Shown piece by piece: positions 1-6,187 of a stretch of 32,443 nucleotides of DNA (the stretch's first letter is position 1; the number at the start of each line of letters is the position of its first letter). Source of the DNA: an uncultured bacterium. GTDB taxonomy: Bacteria > Patescibacteriota > Minisyncoccia > Phycocordibacterales > GWA1-40-21. The notes beneath the pieces are model-generated. The model was not told the origin of the DNA, ran no database searches, and worked only from the letters and a program-made list of their open reading frames with translations. The stretch is taken from contig CAINLW010000048.1 in assembly GCA_903850545.1 (NCBI GenBank), forward strand, positions 1 to 32,443. The letters run 5' to 3'. Made by a program: the position numbers and the translations under genes.

Positions 1-277
1 GGCAACAGAGAAAGAATTGGGTCGAACCCTTGCGGAGTTTCGTTTTGTCCTTGAAACAAGCGGCCGATTTAGAAAAAACTTCCAATCATTTAGAATGGAA
101 GAAGTTTTTTCAGAAAATCGGCTCTAACCCTGAAATCAAGAACAAAACGGTTTCCATACGCTGGGGGGAATTATGGGATTTCGCTATGTCCGCCAAGGGC
201 GGACAAATTTCCGACTATTTTTGTATCGCTTCGCGATACTCTTTTGACCCGACCATTTTTGCCGATGTCTCTACCTG
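1..277 (-). other. Structured non-coding segment downstream of tRNA-Leu(UAG)
   Basis: No convincing gene; the open frame on the plus strand runs into the tRNA and is an accident. Read on the minus strand (3' of the tRNA), the DNA is full of stems: 222-240 (GTATCGC/GCGATAC), 188-204 (GTCCGCC/GGCGGAC, 3-nt loop), a long hairpin 63-122 whose arms begin GCCGATTT and end AAATCGGC, and an outer stem pairing 41-54 with 136-149. The motif TAGCGAAAT, shared with the tRNA-linked elements further on, occurs around 177-186 (minus). No antisense copy of this tRNA is visible, so it is at most a diverged relative of those elements. It is cut by the window edge. Confidence 0.45.
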
Positions 278-358
278 TGCACGGGAGAGGACTTGAACCT
301 CCATGCCTTGCGGCACTAGCTCCTAAGGCTAGCGTGTCTGCCATTTCACCACCCGTGC
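278..358 (-). tRNA. tRNA-Leu (anticodon UAG)
   Basis: On the minus strand a complete type II tRNA folds: acceptor GCACGGG/CCCGTGC with discriminator A, D arm, anticodon stem CTAGC/GCTAG with loop CTTAGGA (anticodon TAG), a variable arm GCCGCAAGGC and a T-arm with GGTTCAAGTCC. The long variable arm and the anticodon fix the identity as leucine, reading CUA and other CUN codons. CCA is not encoded. It lies 11 nt after tRNA-Lys on the same strand, so the two are probably co-transcribed. Confidence 0.96.
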
Positions 359-369
359 AATAAAACCAA

Positions 370-444
370 GTGCGTCCAGTTGGAGTCGAACCAACGACCT
401 TATCCTTAAGAGGGATTTGCTCTACCAGCTGAGCTATGGACGCA
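370..444 (-). tRNA. tRNA-Lys (anticodon CUU)
   Basis: Minus-strand cloverleaf with acceptor TGCGTCC/GGACGCA, D arm GCTCAGCTGGTAGAGC, anticodon loop CTCTTAA (anticodon CTT, lysine AAG) and T-arm containing GGTTCGACTCC. CCA is not encoded, and the discriminator appears to be C, which is unusual. It is upstream of tRNA-Leu(UAG) on the same strand with a spacer of about a dozen bases. Confidence 0.95.
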
Positions 445-582
445 GTTATGTTCTAAACGCAACATACACTAAAGTAACAGAAAAAATGATAAAAATCAAT
501 GTTAATCTGTCTATTTAATTAAAAATGATAATAGTGTATATTCAATTTAGAGGTAAGTACACTTTGAGGAGGTTTATATTAT

Positions 583-1050
583 ATGCAGACAAATAGATCT
601 TTGTTTTTATTTGTACGACACGTATTCTGGTATTTAATGTATCTTGTTAAATACTTTGAGTATGAGCTGTGGATTATGTATTTGCTTACACATGCTCCAG
701 TTTTGGTTGCTGTCTATCTTGGACAAATAGACCGTATTAAATGGGTGAATCAATTTGGAAGGAGTGCCAGAGACGCGTCAGATAGATTTTCTGATGGTTT
801 AAGTAACAACATATTCTTCGAGAAGCGATTAAAAAAACTTCTTGTAAATATCGTCGCGTATGCTAGTGTCCATGGTCTGTTAGGCAAAAATGGTAAGAAA
901 ATTGAAGAATTAGCGGTTGACTTAAAGGAGGGGGCCATCGAAGCAATTGGATTGTCAATTATTATATATCCAATATATAACATGACTCTAGGTTTTGCGA
1001 TATATAATATAGCGAAGAGATTGATTGCATGGTTCGTTGGTCAGTTTTAA
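583..1050 (+). CDS. Hypothetical small membrane protein (155 aa)
   Basis: I do not recognise this protein. The start is supported by AGGAGG at 567-572, about 10 nt before the ATG. The N-terminus (residues about 7-50) is aromatic and hydrophobic, suggesting one or two membrane segments. The middle (about 55-115) is charged (FGRSARDASDRF, FFEKRLKKLL), and residues about 118-150 (EAIGLSIIIYPIYNMTLGFA) are again hydrophobic. A hairpin with a T-run follows at 1051-1091. The gene stands alone between tRNA genes on the other strand, with its own ribosome site and terminator. Its function is unknown; a role in the membrane is inferred only from hydrophobicity. Confidence 0.7.
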   Translation: MQTNRSLFLFVRHVFWYLMYLVKYFEYELWIMYLLTHAPVLVAVYLGQIDRIKWVNQFGRSARDASDRFSDGLSNNIFFEKRLKKLLVNIVAYASVHGLLGKNGKKIEELAVDLKEGAIEAIGLSIIIYPIYNMTLGFAIYNIAKRLIAWFVGQF

Positions 1051-1091
1051 GGGGTCCTGAGTGGAATATAATTCTGCACAGGATCCTTTTT
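1051..1091 (+). terminator. Intrinsic terminator after the 155-aa gene
   Basis: GGGTCCTG (1052-1059) pairs with CAGGATCC (1079-1086) including one G-T wobble, followed by TTTTT. It starts right after the stop codon. Confidence 0.75.
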
Positions 1092-1097
1092 AATTGG

Positions 1098-1266
1098 TGC
1101 CTGGGGTGGGAAGTTCGACCCTTACAGGGTCAGTATCCCCATTGGATATTTTGTTTCGCTATGCTCGCAAAATATACACAATGGGGCTTCGATTTCCACA
1201 CGAAAGTGCTCCCAGCACTTTCTCCCAGGCACAATAAAAAAACCGCTTTGTGCGGATTTTTTAGTG
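1098..1266 (-). repeat. tRNA-linked foldback element after tRNA-Leu(UAA) (type B)
   Basis: Read on the minus strand from the tRNA 3' end: a loop with a short stem; an antisense copy of the acceptor (plus strand CCCAGGCAC at 1224-1232); an inserted hairpin with arms GAAAGTGCT/AGCACTTTC; an antisense copy of the T-arm (plus 1188-1201); then a core. The core has an outer stem (plus CCCCATT 1137-1143 with AATGGGG 1180-1186), an inner stem ATATTTTG/CAAAATAT, and the hairpin GACCC-TGTAA-GGGTC (plus 1117-1131). It ends with a second sense copy of the tRNA 3' end: plus 1098-1112 is identical over 15 nt to 1267-1281 in the tRNA. The core covaries with those at 1485-1649 and 24111-24397. Function unknown. 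Confidence 0.8.
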
Positions 1267-1350
1267 TGCCTGGGGTGGGAATCGAACCCACATGATGTTG
1301 CCACCGAGAGATTTTAAGTCTCTAGCGTCTACCAATTTCGCCACCCAGGC
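1267..1350 (-). tRNA. tRNA-Leu (anticodon UAA)
   Basis: Minus-strand type II tRNA with acceptor GCCTGGG/CCCAGGC, discriminator A, anticodon stem AGAGA/TCTCT with loop CTTAAAA (anticodon TAA), a long variable arm and the T-loop TTCGATT. No intron is present, although tRNA-Leu(UAA) is a classic group I intron host in other bacteria. CCA is not encoded. A foldback element carrying copies of its 3' end follows directly. Confidence 0.96.
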
Positions 1351-1371
1351 AGGATAATAATGCGTATTAAA

Positions 1372-1649
1372 ATTTGGGTCCCACCCCAAATCTTAATTAG
1401 GAGAAACGTGATTACGCTTTCGGTCACGAATAATTTGTTCGCCGTCGCTCACAAATTTTCGCTACCCCGACTCGCACCCGATTTTTGCTTAAATCGGACT
1501 TCGTGACTCTTACAGAGTCTGTACACCTGTTCTGTTTTATATTTTGCTATCGCTTATATAAAACTATCACAGGTCTTGCGTTTGGGTCCCAACCCAATCT
1601 CACTCCGTCTTTCGATTCTCCCCGAAACTCACTTCCAGTGAGTTTCTTG
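1372..1649 (-). repeat. tRNA-linked foldback element after tRNA-Cys (type B) with extra stems
   Basis: On the minus strand, directly after tRNA-Cys: a hairpin GAAACTCACT/AGTGAGTTTC, then GGGGAGAATCGAA, which is antisense to the tRNA-Cys T-arm (plus about 1608-1620), then AAGACGGAGT and a stem GGGT..ACCC also found after tRNA-Phe. Core stems are ACCTGT/ACAGGT (plus 1525-1530 with 1569-1574), an inner TTTTATAT/ATATAAAA and the hairpin GACTC-TGTAA-GAGTC (plus 1505-1519). The antisense acceptor seen in other copies is missing. Further stems lie between 1372 and 1490, and the GGGT-CCCA-CCC stem is repeated at 1372-1394. No clear second sense copy of the tRNA-Cys end was found, so this copy may be damaged. 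Confidence 0.7.
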
Positions 1650-1721
1650 AGGCCTGGGGGAGAATCGAACTCCCGCATATTCCTTTTGCAGAGGAATGCT
1701 TTACCACTTAGCAACCAGGCC
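1650..1721 (-). tRNA. tRNA-Cys (anticodon GCA)
   Basis: Minus-strand cloverleaf with acceptor GGCCTGG/CCAGGCC, anticodon stem TTCCT/AGGAA with loop CTGCAAA (anticodon GCA), and a T-arm containing GTTCGATTC. The discriminator is U, as expected for tRNA-Cys. CCA is not encoded. Confidence 0.96.
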
Positions 1722-1739
1722 ATTTGTTATTTAATTAAA

Positions 1740-1790
1740 ATTTTCGTGGGATTTCGTTAATATTCGTAGTTCCTATTTTCGCATATTCAA
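1740..1790 (+). repeat. Possible degenerate copy of the 40-nt TTCGTA repeat
   Basis: The segment after rbfA contains TTTTCGTGGG, ATTTCGTTAAT, ATTCGTAGTTCC and TTTTCGCATATTC, spaced about 10-13 nt. This resembles the internal sub-repeats of the 40-nt element at 2144-2183, 6145-6184 and 22591-22630, but is too diverged to align cleanly. Confidence 0.4.
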
Positions 1791-2114
1791 TTAATTTAAA
1801 GGAATAGTATCTATTTTTTGTCTATGTTTTTCACCCAGATCAATTTGAAAATCAAAAGTGGGGATTCTACCTAATTTTGTATGATTTTTAATATATTGTC
1901 TAAATTCCGACCTCATTCTCTTGGCGAATTCAAGAGCTGCAGCCTCCTTGTCTTCAGGTAGAACTGTAAAAAGAATATTAACATATTTTTCATCATTTGA
2001 AAGTCTAACATCAGTAATCGTGATGAGAGAAGCGCCGTTTGATTCTTTTTGCATAAATTCTGCGGCTGCAGTTTTAACTATTCTCATTATTCTTTCAGAT
2101 CTATTTTCAGACAT
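1791..2114 (-). CDS. rbfA: Ribosome-binding factor A
   Basis: RbfA is a single KH-like-domain protein that binds the 30S subunit and helps mature the 5' end of 16S rRNA. The 107-aa product has the family's usual length and pattern: N-terminal RIMRIVKTAAAEFM, the central DVRLSNDEKYVNILFTV block, a helix ending in FRQYI, then a strand with PTFDFQIDLGEKHRQKID. It is downstream of infB on the same strand, a classical partnership. The 72-nt gap to infB is mostly taken up by the 40-nt repeat at 2144-2183. The ATG has no obvious Shine-Dalgarno site. Confidence 0.93.
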   Translation of the reverse strand: MSENRSERIMRIVKTAAAEFMQKESNGASLITITDVRLSNDEKYVNILFTVLPEDKEAAALEFAKRMRSEFRQYIKNHTKLGRIPTFDFQIDLGEKHRQKIDTIPLN

Positions 2115-2143
2115 GTTTTTTTGTATTGTTTATTGTTTGTGTT

Positions 2144-2183
2144 TATTCGTAGCCATTCGTAACATTCGCATAATTTTCGTATC
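2144..2183 (+). repeat. 40-nt intergenic repeat, copy A
   Basis: It starts TATTCGTAGCCATTCGT and ends AATTTTCGTATC. It differs by one base from copy B (6145-6184) and by two from the reverse complement of copy C (22591-22630). Internally it is four diverged units of about 10 nt built on ATTCGTA. This copy sits in the infB-rbfA spacer, so it would be transcribed with the operon. Confidence 0.9.
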
Positions 2184-2186
2184 TTA

Positions 2187-3731
2187 TTATTTTTCCATTA
2201 CTTTATAAACTTGAATCTTATCTCCAGGTAAGGGTATAATTTCTGATTGAAACTGACAACCAAATTCAACACCTTCACGCACTTCGCCAACTTTGTTTTT
2301 GTCTTTTTGTAAATCTCTAATTTTGCCTCTGCCTATTTCAACATCCTTACGTATTATTTTAGCTTCTTCTCCAACAAAAACAGTTCCTTTTTCTACTCGA
2401 GCTCCAAGAACATGTTTATCTTTTGTTGTACTAAAGTTTTTTAACACTTTTATTTCGGAAGTAACTTCCTCAACCATAATTTTGGGTGTTCTTTTTTCAA
2501 CTTCTTCAGCTAGCCACTCTGCAATCTTATAAATTATATCAAAGGTTTTTATTTCTATTCCAGAACGTTCGGCCAAGTCCTTTGCGGAAGCGTCCACTTT
2601 AACATCGAAACCAAGTATGATGGCTGGATTTCTTCCGAATGCTTGTTTAACATCATTTTCTGAAATATTACCTGTACCAGCTCCAACAATTTTGATAGTT
2701 ATTTTTTCTTTATTTAATTTGTCAATTTCGTGTTCAACTGCATGTATAGATCCTGCGGCCTCAGTTTTTATCATAATTCTAATAATATTTAAGTCAGCCT
2801 CATCATTTGTAACTTCAGCACTATAATTTTTAATTGGAATTTTTTTCTCTTTCTCCTTTTCTTCTAAAATATATTCTTCGGCATCTTTTTTATTATCAAA
2901 TGTTACGAAGTATCCACCAGCTTTTGGAAGTTTATCAAAGCCAATAATTCTGATGGGGGATGAGAAAACCGCCTCAGTTATTTTTTTACCCAAAAAACTT
3001 TCCATCATTCTTGTTGGTGCGATTCTGTCTCCACAAACCACGTACATCCCAGTTCCGATGTGACCGTCTTTTATTACCAGCACCGCAGTCATCCCTTTTT
3101 GTTTATCAAGGTGAGCTTCTATAACAATACCCTCAGCAAGTTTTTTTGTATCTCCTGTAAGTTCCTCCATTTCGGCTACTAGAAGTATCATGTCCATAAG
3201 TTCTGGCACGCCTTGCCCGGTTTTTGCAGAGATAGGTATATATGGTATTGATCCACCGTAACCTTCAATATAGATCCCATTTTCTACCAAACTATTTTTA
3301 GTTTTTTCTACATTTGCGCCAGGTCGGTCAATTTTATTTATTGCAATAATATATGGAATTCTGCTGTCGACAATACATTTCAAGGCTTCAAGCGTTTGTT
3401 TTTTTACTCCTTCTTCTGCGGAAACGACAAGTACTGCAACATCAGCGATTTTTGTTCCGCAAGTTCTCATAAATCCAAAAGCCTCATGTCCTGGAGTATC
3501 AAGAAAAGTAATTCTCTCATCTTTTCCTTCAGGCGTTTTGTGTACAACTTCATATGCAGAAATTCTTTGGGTAATTCCTCCAGCCTCTGTGTCAACAATG
3601 TTAGTTTTCCTAATATAGTCTAAAAGAGTTGATTTTCCATGGTCAATATGCCCCATTATACAAACAATGGGTGAACGCTTTATTATTGAGTTTTCAGAAA
3701 GTTTTTTAGGCATAGGTTGACAGTTTAGCAT
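2187..3731 (-). CDS. infB: Translation initiation factor IF-2 (short form)
   Basis: IF-2 is the GTPase that brings initiator tRNA to the 30S subunit and promotes subunit joining. G1 GHIDHGKS is at about residues 27-34, G3 DTPGHEAF near 78 and G4 NKID near 132; the effector region has GGITQRISAY. Domains II, III and IV follow, ending in LPGDKIQVYKV, close to the usual IF-2 C-terminus. At about 514 aa it lacks the long N-terminal extension of E. coli IF-2 and keeps just the G domain to C2 core. The start is either the first ATG (3731) or the ATG six codons later (3713); neither has a clear Shine-Dalgarno site. rbfA follows on the same strand. Confidence 0.96.
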   Translation of the reverse strand: MLNCQPMPKKLSENSIIKRSPIVCIMGHIDHGKSTLLDYIRKTNIVDTEAGGITQRISAYEVVHKTPEGKDERITFLDTPGHEAFGFMRTCGTKIADVAVLVVSAEEGVKKQTLEALKCIVDSRIPYIIAINKIDRPGANVEKTKNSLVENGIYIEGYGGSIPYIPISAKTGQGVPELMDMILLVAEMEELTGDTKKLAEGIVIEAHLDKQKGMTAVLVIKDGHIGTGMYVVCGDRIAPTRMMESFLGKKITEAVFSSPIRIIGFDKLPKAGGYFVTFDNKKDAEEYILEEKEKEKKIPIKNYSAEVTNDEADLNIIRIMIKTEAAGSIHAVEHEIDKLNKEKITIKIVGAGTGNISENDVKQAFGRNPAIILGFDVKVDASAKDLAERSGIEIKTFDIIYKIAEWLAEEVEKRTPKIMVEEVTSEIKVLKNFSTTKDKHVLGARVEKGTVFVGEEAKIIRKDVEIGRGKIRDLQKDKNKVGEVREGVEFGCQFQSEIIPLPGDKIQVYKVMEK

Positions 3732-3769
3732 TTTAACGTGGTTTTTGCCAGCTAAATTAGCTGTAAGCT

Positions 3770-3850
3770 GTTAGAAAATACAAATTTTAAAAGGATTTTT
3801 CGCTTTGCGAAAACCCCTTTTAAAATTTGTATTTTTGTGTATTTTCTAAC
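3770..3850. repeat. Long inverted repeat / foldback upstream of infB
   Basis: The arm starting GTTAGAAAATACAAATTTTA (3770) pairs with the arm ending in TTTTCTAAC (3850). The tip is TTTTCGC-TTT-GCGAAAA around 3796-3812. Just outside are AGCT-rich words (AGCTGTAAGCT, AGCTAGTAGCTGATAGCT). The same TTTCGCTTTGCGAAA tip occurs in the hairpin after clpB (10541-10577), suggesting a repeated foldback sequence. It could also act as a terminator for the DUF4446 gene. Confidence 0.7.
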
Positions 3851-3873
3851 ACCTAAAAGCTAGTAGCTGATAG

Positions 3874-4338
3874 CTATTCTAAGATGTTTTCTTTAGCTTT
3901 TTGCAATGCCGTTTTTTCTTCAGAAGTTAGCTCATATTCAGACGACATGTCTTTAATTGGCTTAGAAAACACACTTAAATGATCTCTAGAATATATACTA
4001 GATATTACAACTCCATCTCCTTCGCTATTTATAAGAGCGGTGGCAAAACTTTGATTACTTCCTGAACCATTTCCTTTGAAAGGGTTAAATCTAACAGTTT
4101 CGTTTCCGGAAACTGTCTTTTTTAGTTTTTTGTCTACAATATCTAATTTCTCAGTGGTTTTTTCTGCATATTTTTTAAGTATATCCGTATCTTTTCGTAG
4201 AATACTTATTGCGTCATCTATAGAACCATTTCTGCTTCCAAGAAGTTTTCTTAATTTTATTTCAAGTCTAATAATCCAAGTTAAGAGTAGTAAAATTATA
4301 ATTGCAACTCCAATAATCATATATGTTTCAAAAGTCAT
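3874..4338 (-). CDS. DUF4446 family membrane-anchored protein
   Basis: The family has no known function; members are small proteins with one N-terminal membrane helix, a coiled region and a short conserved C-terminal domain. Here the helix is at about residues 5-24 (MIIGVAIIILLLLTWII) and a coiled coil at about 30-70. The conserved part includes RFNPF, SFATALINSEGDGVVISSIY, SRDH and a C-terminal LTSEEKTALQKAKE. The frame stays open further upstream but runs through the terminator of the next gene. I chose the ATG at 4338 because TATAAT (minus, 4351-4346) lies 7 nt before it, which suggests a leaderless message. The product is about 154 aa. Confidence 0.82.
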   Translation of the reverse strand: MTFETYMIIGVAIIILLLLTWIIRLEIKLRKLLGSRNGSIDDAISILRKDTDILKKYAEKTTEKLDIVDKKLKKTVSGNETVRFNPFKGNGSGSNQSFATALINSEGDGVVISSIYSRDHLSVFSKPIKDMSSEYELTSEEKTALQKAKENILE

Positions 4339-4345
4339 AGTGTGA

Positions 4346-4351
4346 ATTATA
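4346..4351 (-). promoter_or_regulatory. -10 box of a probable leaderless promoter (DUF4446 gene)
   Basis: A perfect TATAAT on the minus strand ends 7 nt before the ATG at 4338, so transcription should begin at or next to the start codon. No Shine-Dalgarno site is present. I see no clear -35 box. Confidence 0.5.
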
Positions 4352-4384
4352 TATTTATTTATATCAATTTGCAATTTTTTATAA

Positions 4385-4436
4385 AAGAAAAAGCCCGCCA
4401 AACGATGGAGAGCTTCTCCTTGTTTGTGCGGGCTTA
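4385..4436 (-). terminator. Strong intrinsic terminator overlapping the stop of the 116-aa gene
   Basis: On the minus strand AAGCCCGC and GCGGGCTT (4435-4428 with 4398-4391) enclose further stems CAAAC/GTTTG and GGAGA/TCTCC, followed by a T-rich tail. The TAA stop codon forms part of the outer stem, so the gene ends inside its own terminator. Confidence 0.9.
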
Positions 4437-4784
4437 CTGAAAAACTCGGAGCCAGAATCTGTCTGGAAAGAAACGACTTATCTGAACTTTGGTTGGTATG
4501 TGGTCTCCAACTTCCATACAGTCGCAAACTGACTTGGAAACATAGACCCACTGTGTTCCTTTTGATGTGGATATTGCGAGCATATCATTTACTCCAAACC
4601 AGCTATTTAACCCGACATCGAGCCGGGGATATACGCGGAACCATATCTTTTCTATTTTGCCGCGTTCCATCATCTGCGGCTGTCCGATGAAATCGAGATC
4701 GAATATCTCGCACAGCCATCGGAACAATGTTTTTATATCCTTCTTTAACATTGTTGCACCACTATCCTTCATAATTTTTTCCAT
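4434..4784 (-). CDS. Lone small protein of unknown function (116 aa)
   Basis: I do not recognise this protein. It is soluble-looking, rich in W, F, C and D (LFRWLCEIFDLDFIG, CDCMEVGDHIP), and ends KVQISRFFPDRFWLRVF. It could be one alpha/beta domain. The start is set by GGAGGG (minus, 4794-4789) 4 nt before the ATG; a second in-frame ATG lies 4 codons in. The gene has a perfect promoter, a leader of about 40 nt and a terminator fused to its stop codon, so it is a self-contained unit. Its base composition is visibly richer in G+C than neighbouring DUF4446 and iscS. It resembles the other orphan cassettes at 16544, 17377, 26022, 30333, 31153 and 31838 in organisation, not in sequence. Confidence 0.75.
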   Translation of the reverse strand: MEKIMKDSGATMLKKDIKTLFRWLCEIFDLDFIGQPQMMERGKIEKIWFRVYPRLDVGLNSWFGVNDMLAISTSKGTQWVYVSKSVCDCMEVGDHIPTKVQISRFFPDRFWLRVFQ

Positions 4785-4831
4785 ATTTCCCTCCGTCCGA
4801 AGATTTTTTTTGTATTTGTGCTGCTTGTCTA

Positions 4832-4860
4832 ATTATAGTATAATAGAACGGATTTGTCAA
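4832..4860 (-). promoter_or_regulatory. Consensus sigma70 promoter of the 116-aa gene
   Basis: On the minus strand: TTGACA (4860-4855), a spacer of exactly 17 nt, TATAAT (4837-4832). Both hexamers are perfect. Expected start about 4825, giving a leader of about 40 nt before the ATG at 4784. Confidence 0.9.
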
Positions 4861-4899
4861 ATTGTAAAAAACCATCAAATTGTTATGCTTTATAAACAA

Positions 4900-6111
4900 A
4901 TGCAAAAAATATATTTAGACAACTCTGCCACAACACCAGTAGATAAAGAAGTTTTGAAAACAATGGCCAAATATTGGTCAAGCAATTTTGCAAATCCAAG
5001 TTCAATACATTCAATGGGTGTTACGGCAAAAATTGCGCTTCAAAAATCTAGAAAGATAATTGCGGATTTAATAAACGGACATGATAGAGAAATAATTTTT
5101 ACTTCAGGTGGAACTGAAGCAAACAACTTGGCAATTTTTGGTTTAATAAATGACGTAAGAAAATCAAACAGGAAATATTCAGAAATTCATATTATTACTA
5201 CCGAAATCGAACACAGTTCTATTCTTGAATGTTTAAAGGAAATTGAATCTAGGGGTGGAAAAATAGATTATTTGAAAGTGGACGAATTTGGACTAATAAA
5301 TCCAAAAGATTTGCGAGAAATGATTAAGCCCGAAACGTTGCTTGTTTCGATCGGTTATGCAAATGGAGAAATTGGAGTTGTTCAATCTATTAAAGAAATA
5401 GCAAAAGAAATCAGAAACAAAAGAAGAGAATACAGCGGTAGCAGGTTTGGTCAGCCGTATTTGCATATAGATGCGTCAGCCGGTGGACTTTATCTAAACA
5501 TAAATGTGGAAGAACTAGGGGTTGATCTTATGACACTCGATGCACAAAAAATATACGGTCCAAAAGGAGTTGGTGCGCTTTTTGTTCGCGATGGAATAAA
5601 AATAAGCCCAATGATTTTTGGTGGAGGACAAGAAAGAGGAATTAGAAGTGGAACAGAAAATATTCCGCTGATTGTTGGCTTTGCAAAAGCTTTTGAAATC
5701 GCAAGAAAAATGAAAGACAAGGAAAGTTTAAGATTAATAAAGATAAGAGATGAATTTTTTAAATTAGTTAAAAGATTCGTTCCAAATGTTGTAATTAATG
5801 GTAGTTTGGATGCTCGACTTCCAAGTAATATTAATATTTCTGTCCCTGATCAAGATGGGGAAATGTTAGTTTTTAGATTAGATGAAGCTGGAATAATATG
5901 TTCTTCTTCAAGTGCCTGTGCTTCTGGAAGCGGGGAATCGGTAGTAGTAAGAAAACTTGCTGAAAAAACTGGCGCAAGTAAAGAAGAAATAGACTCCCGT
6001 GCCAAATCAACCCTTAGGTTTTCATTGGGGAAAGCCACAAAAATGAATAATATTAAAAAGTTGTTAAAAGTTTTAAAGAAATTGACTGGTGATTCGAAAG
6101 TTTGTTTTTAA
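4900..6111 (+). CDS. iscS: Cysteine desulfurase (NifS/IscS family)
   Basis: A PLP enzyme that takes sulfur from cysteine as an enzyme-bound persulfide for Fe-S clusters and tRNA thiolation. Visible landmarks: IYLDNSATTP at the N-terminus, TSGGTEANN (PLP phosphate), EIEHSS (the active-site His), HIDASAGG, the PLP lysine in LDAQKIYGPKG (about residue 216; most homologues have a His before this Lys, here Gln), RSGTENIP, and the sulfur-carrying Cys in SSSACASG (about residue 340). The product is 403 aa from the ATG at 4900; another in-frame ATG is at 4885. TATAAA lies just before the later ATG, so the message may be leaderless. No IscU or thiolase partner is in the window. Confidence 0.94.
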   Translation: MQKIYLDNSATTPVDKEVLKTMAKYWSSNFANPSSIHSMGVTAKIALQKSRKIIADLINGHDREIIFTSGGTEANNLAIFGLINDVRKSNRKYSEIHIITTEIEHSSILECLKEIESRGGKIDYLKVDEFGLINPKDLREMIKPETLLVSIGYANGEIGVVQSIKEIAKEIRNKRREYSGSRFGQPYLHIDASAGGLYLNINVEELGVDLMTLDAQKIYGPKGVGALFVRDGIKISPMIFGGGQERGIRSGTENIPLIVGFAKAFEIARKMKDKESLRLIKIRDEFFKLVKRFVPNVVINGSLDARLPSNINISVPDQDGEMLVFRLDEAGIICSSSSACASGSGESVVVRKLAEKTGASKEEIDSRAKSTLRFSLGKATKMNNIKKLLKVLKKLTGDSKVCF

Positions 6112-6144
6112 GGTAACATTGTATTATAATATTTATTAGTTAAT

Positions 6145-6184
6145 TATTCGTAGCCATTCGTAAAATTCGCATAATTTTCGTATC
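6145..6184 (+). repeat. 40-nt intergenic repeat, copy B
   Basis: One base different from copy A (2144-2183) and one base from the reverse complement of copy C (22591-22630). Its end is only 3 nt from the ATG of the HtrA-like gene at 6188, so it forms or replaces that gene's ribosome-binding region; no Shine-Dalgarno site is present. Confidence 0.9.
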
Positions 6185-6187
6185 CTA

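Noticed and set aside
30-296. 88-codon open frame on the plus strand
   Set aside because: It runs antisense through stems and into tRNA-Leu(UAG); no ribosome site and no protein-like pattern.
1029-1295. Open frame over the tRNA-Leu(UAA)-linked element
   Set aside because: It covers the tRNA end and the structured repeat; the frame is an accident of the repeat's sequence.
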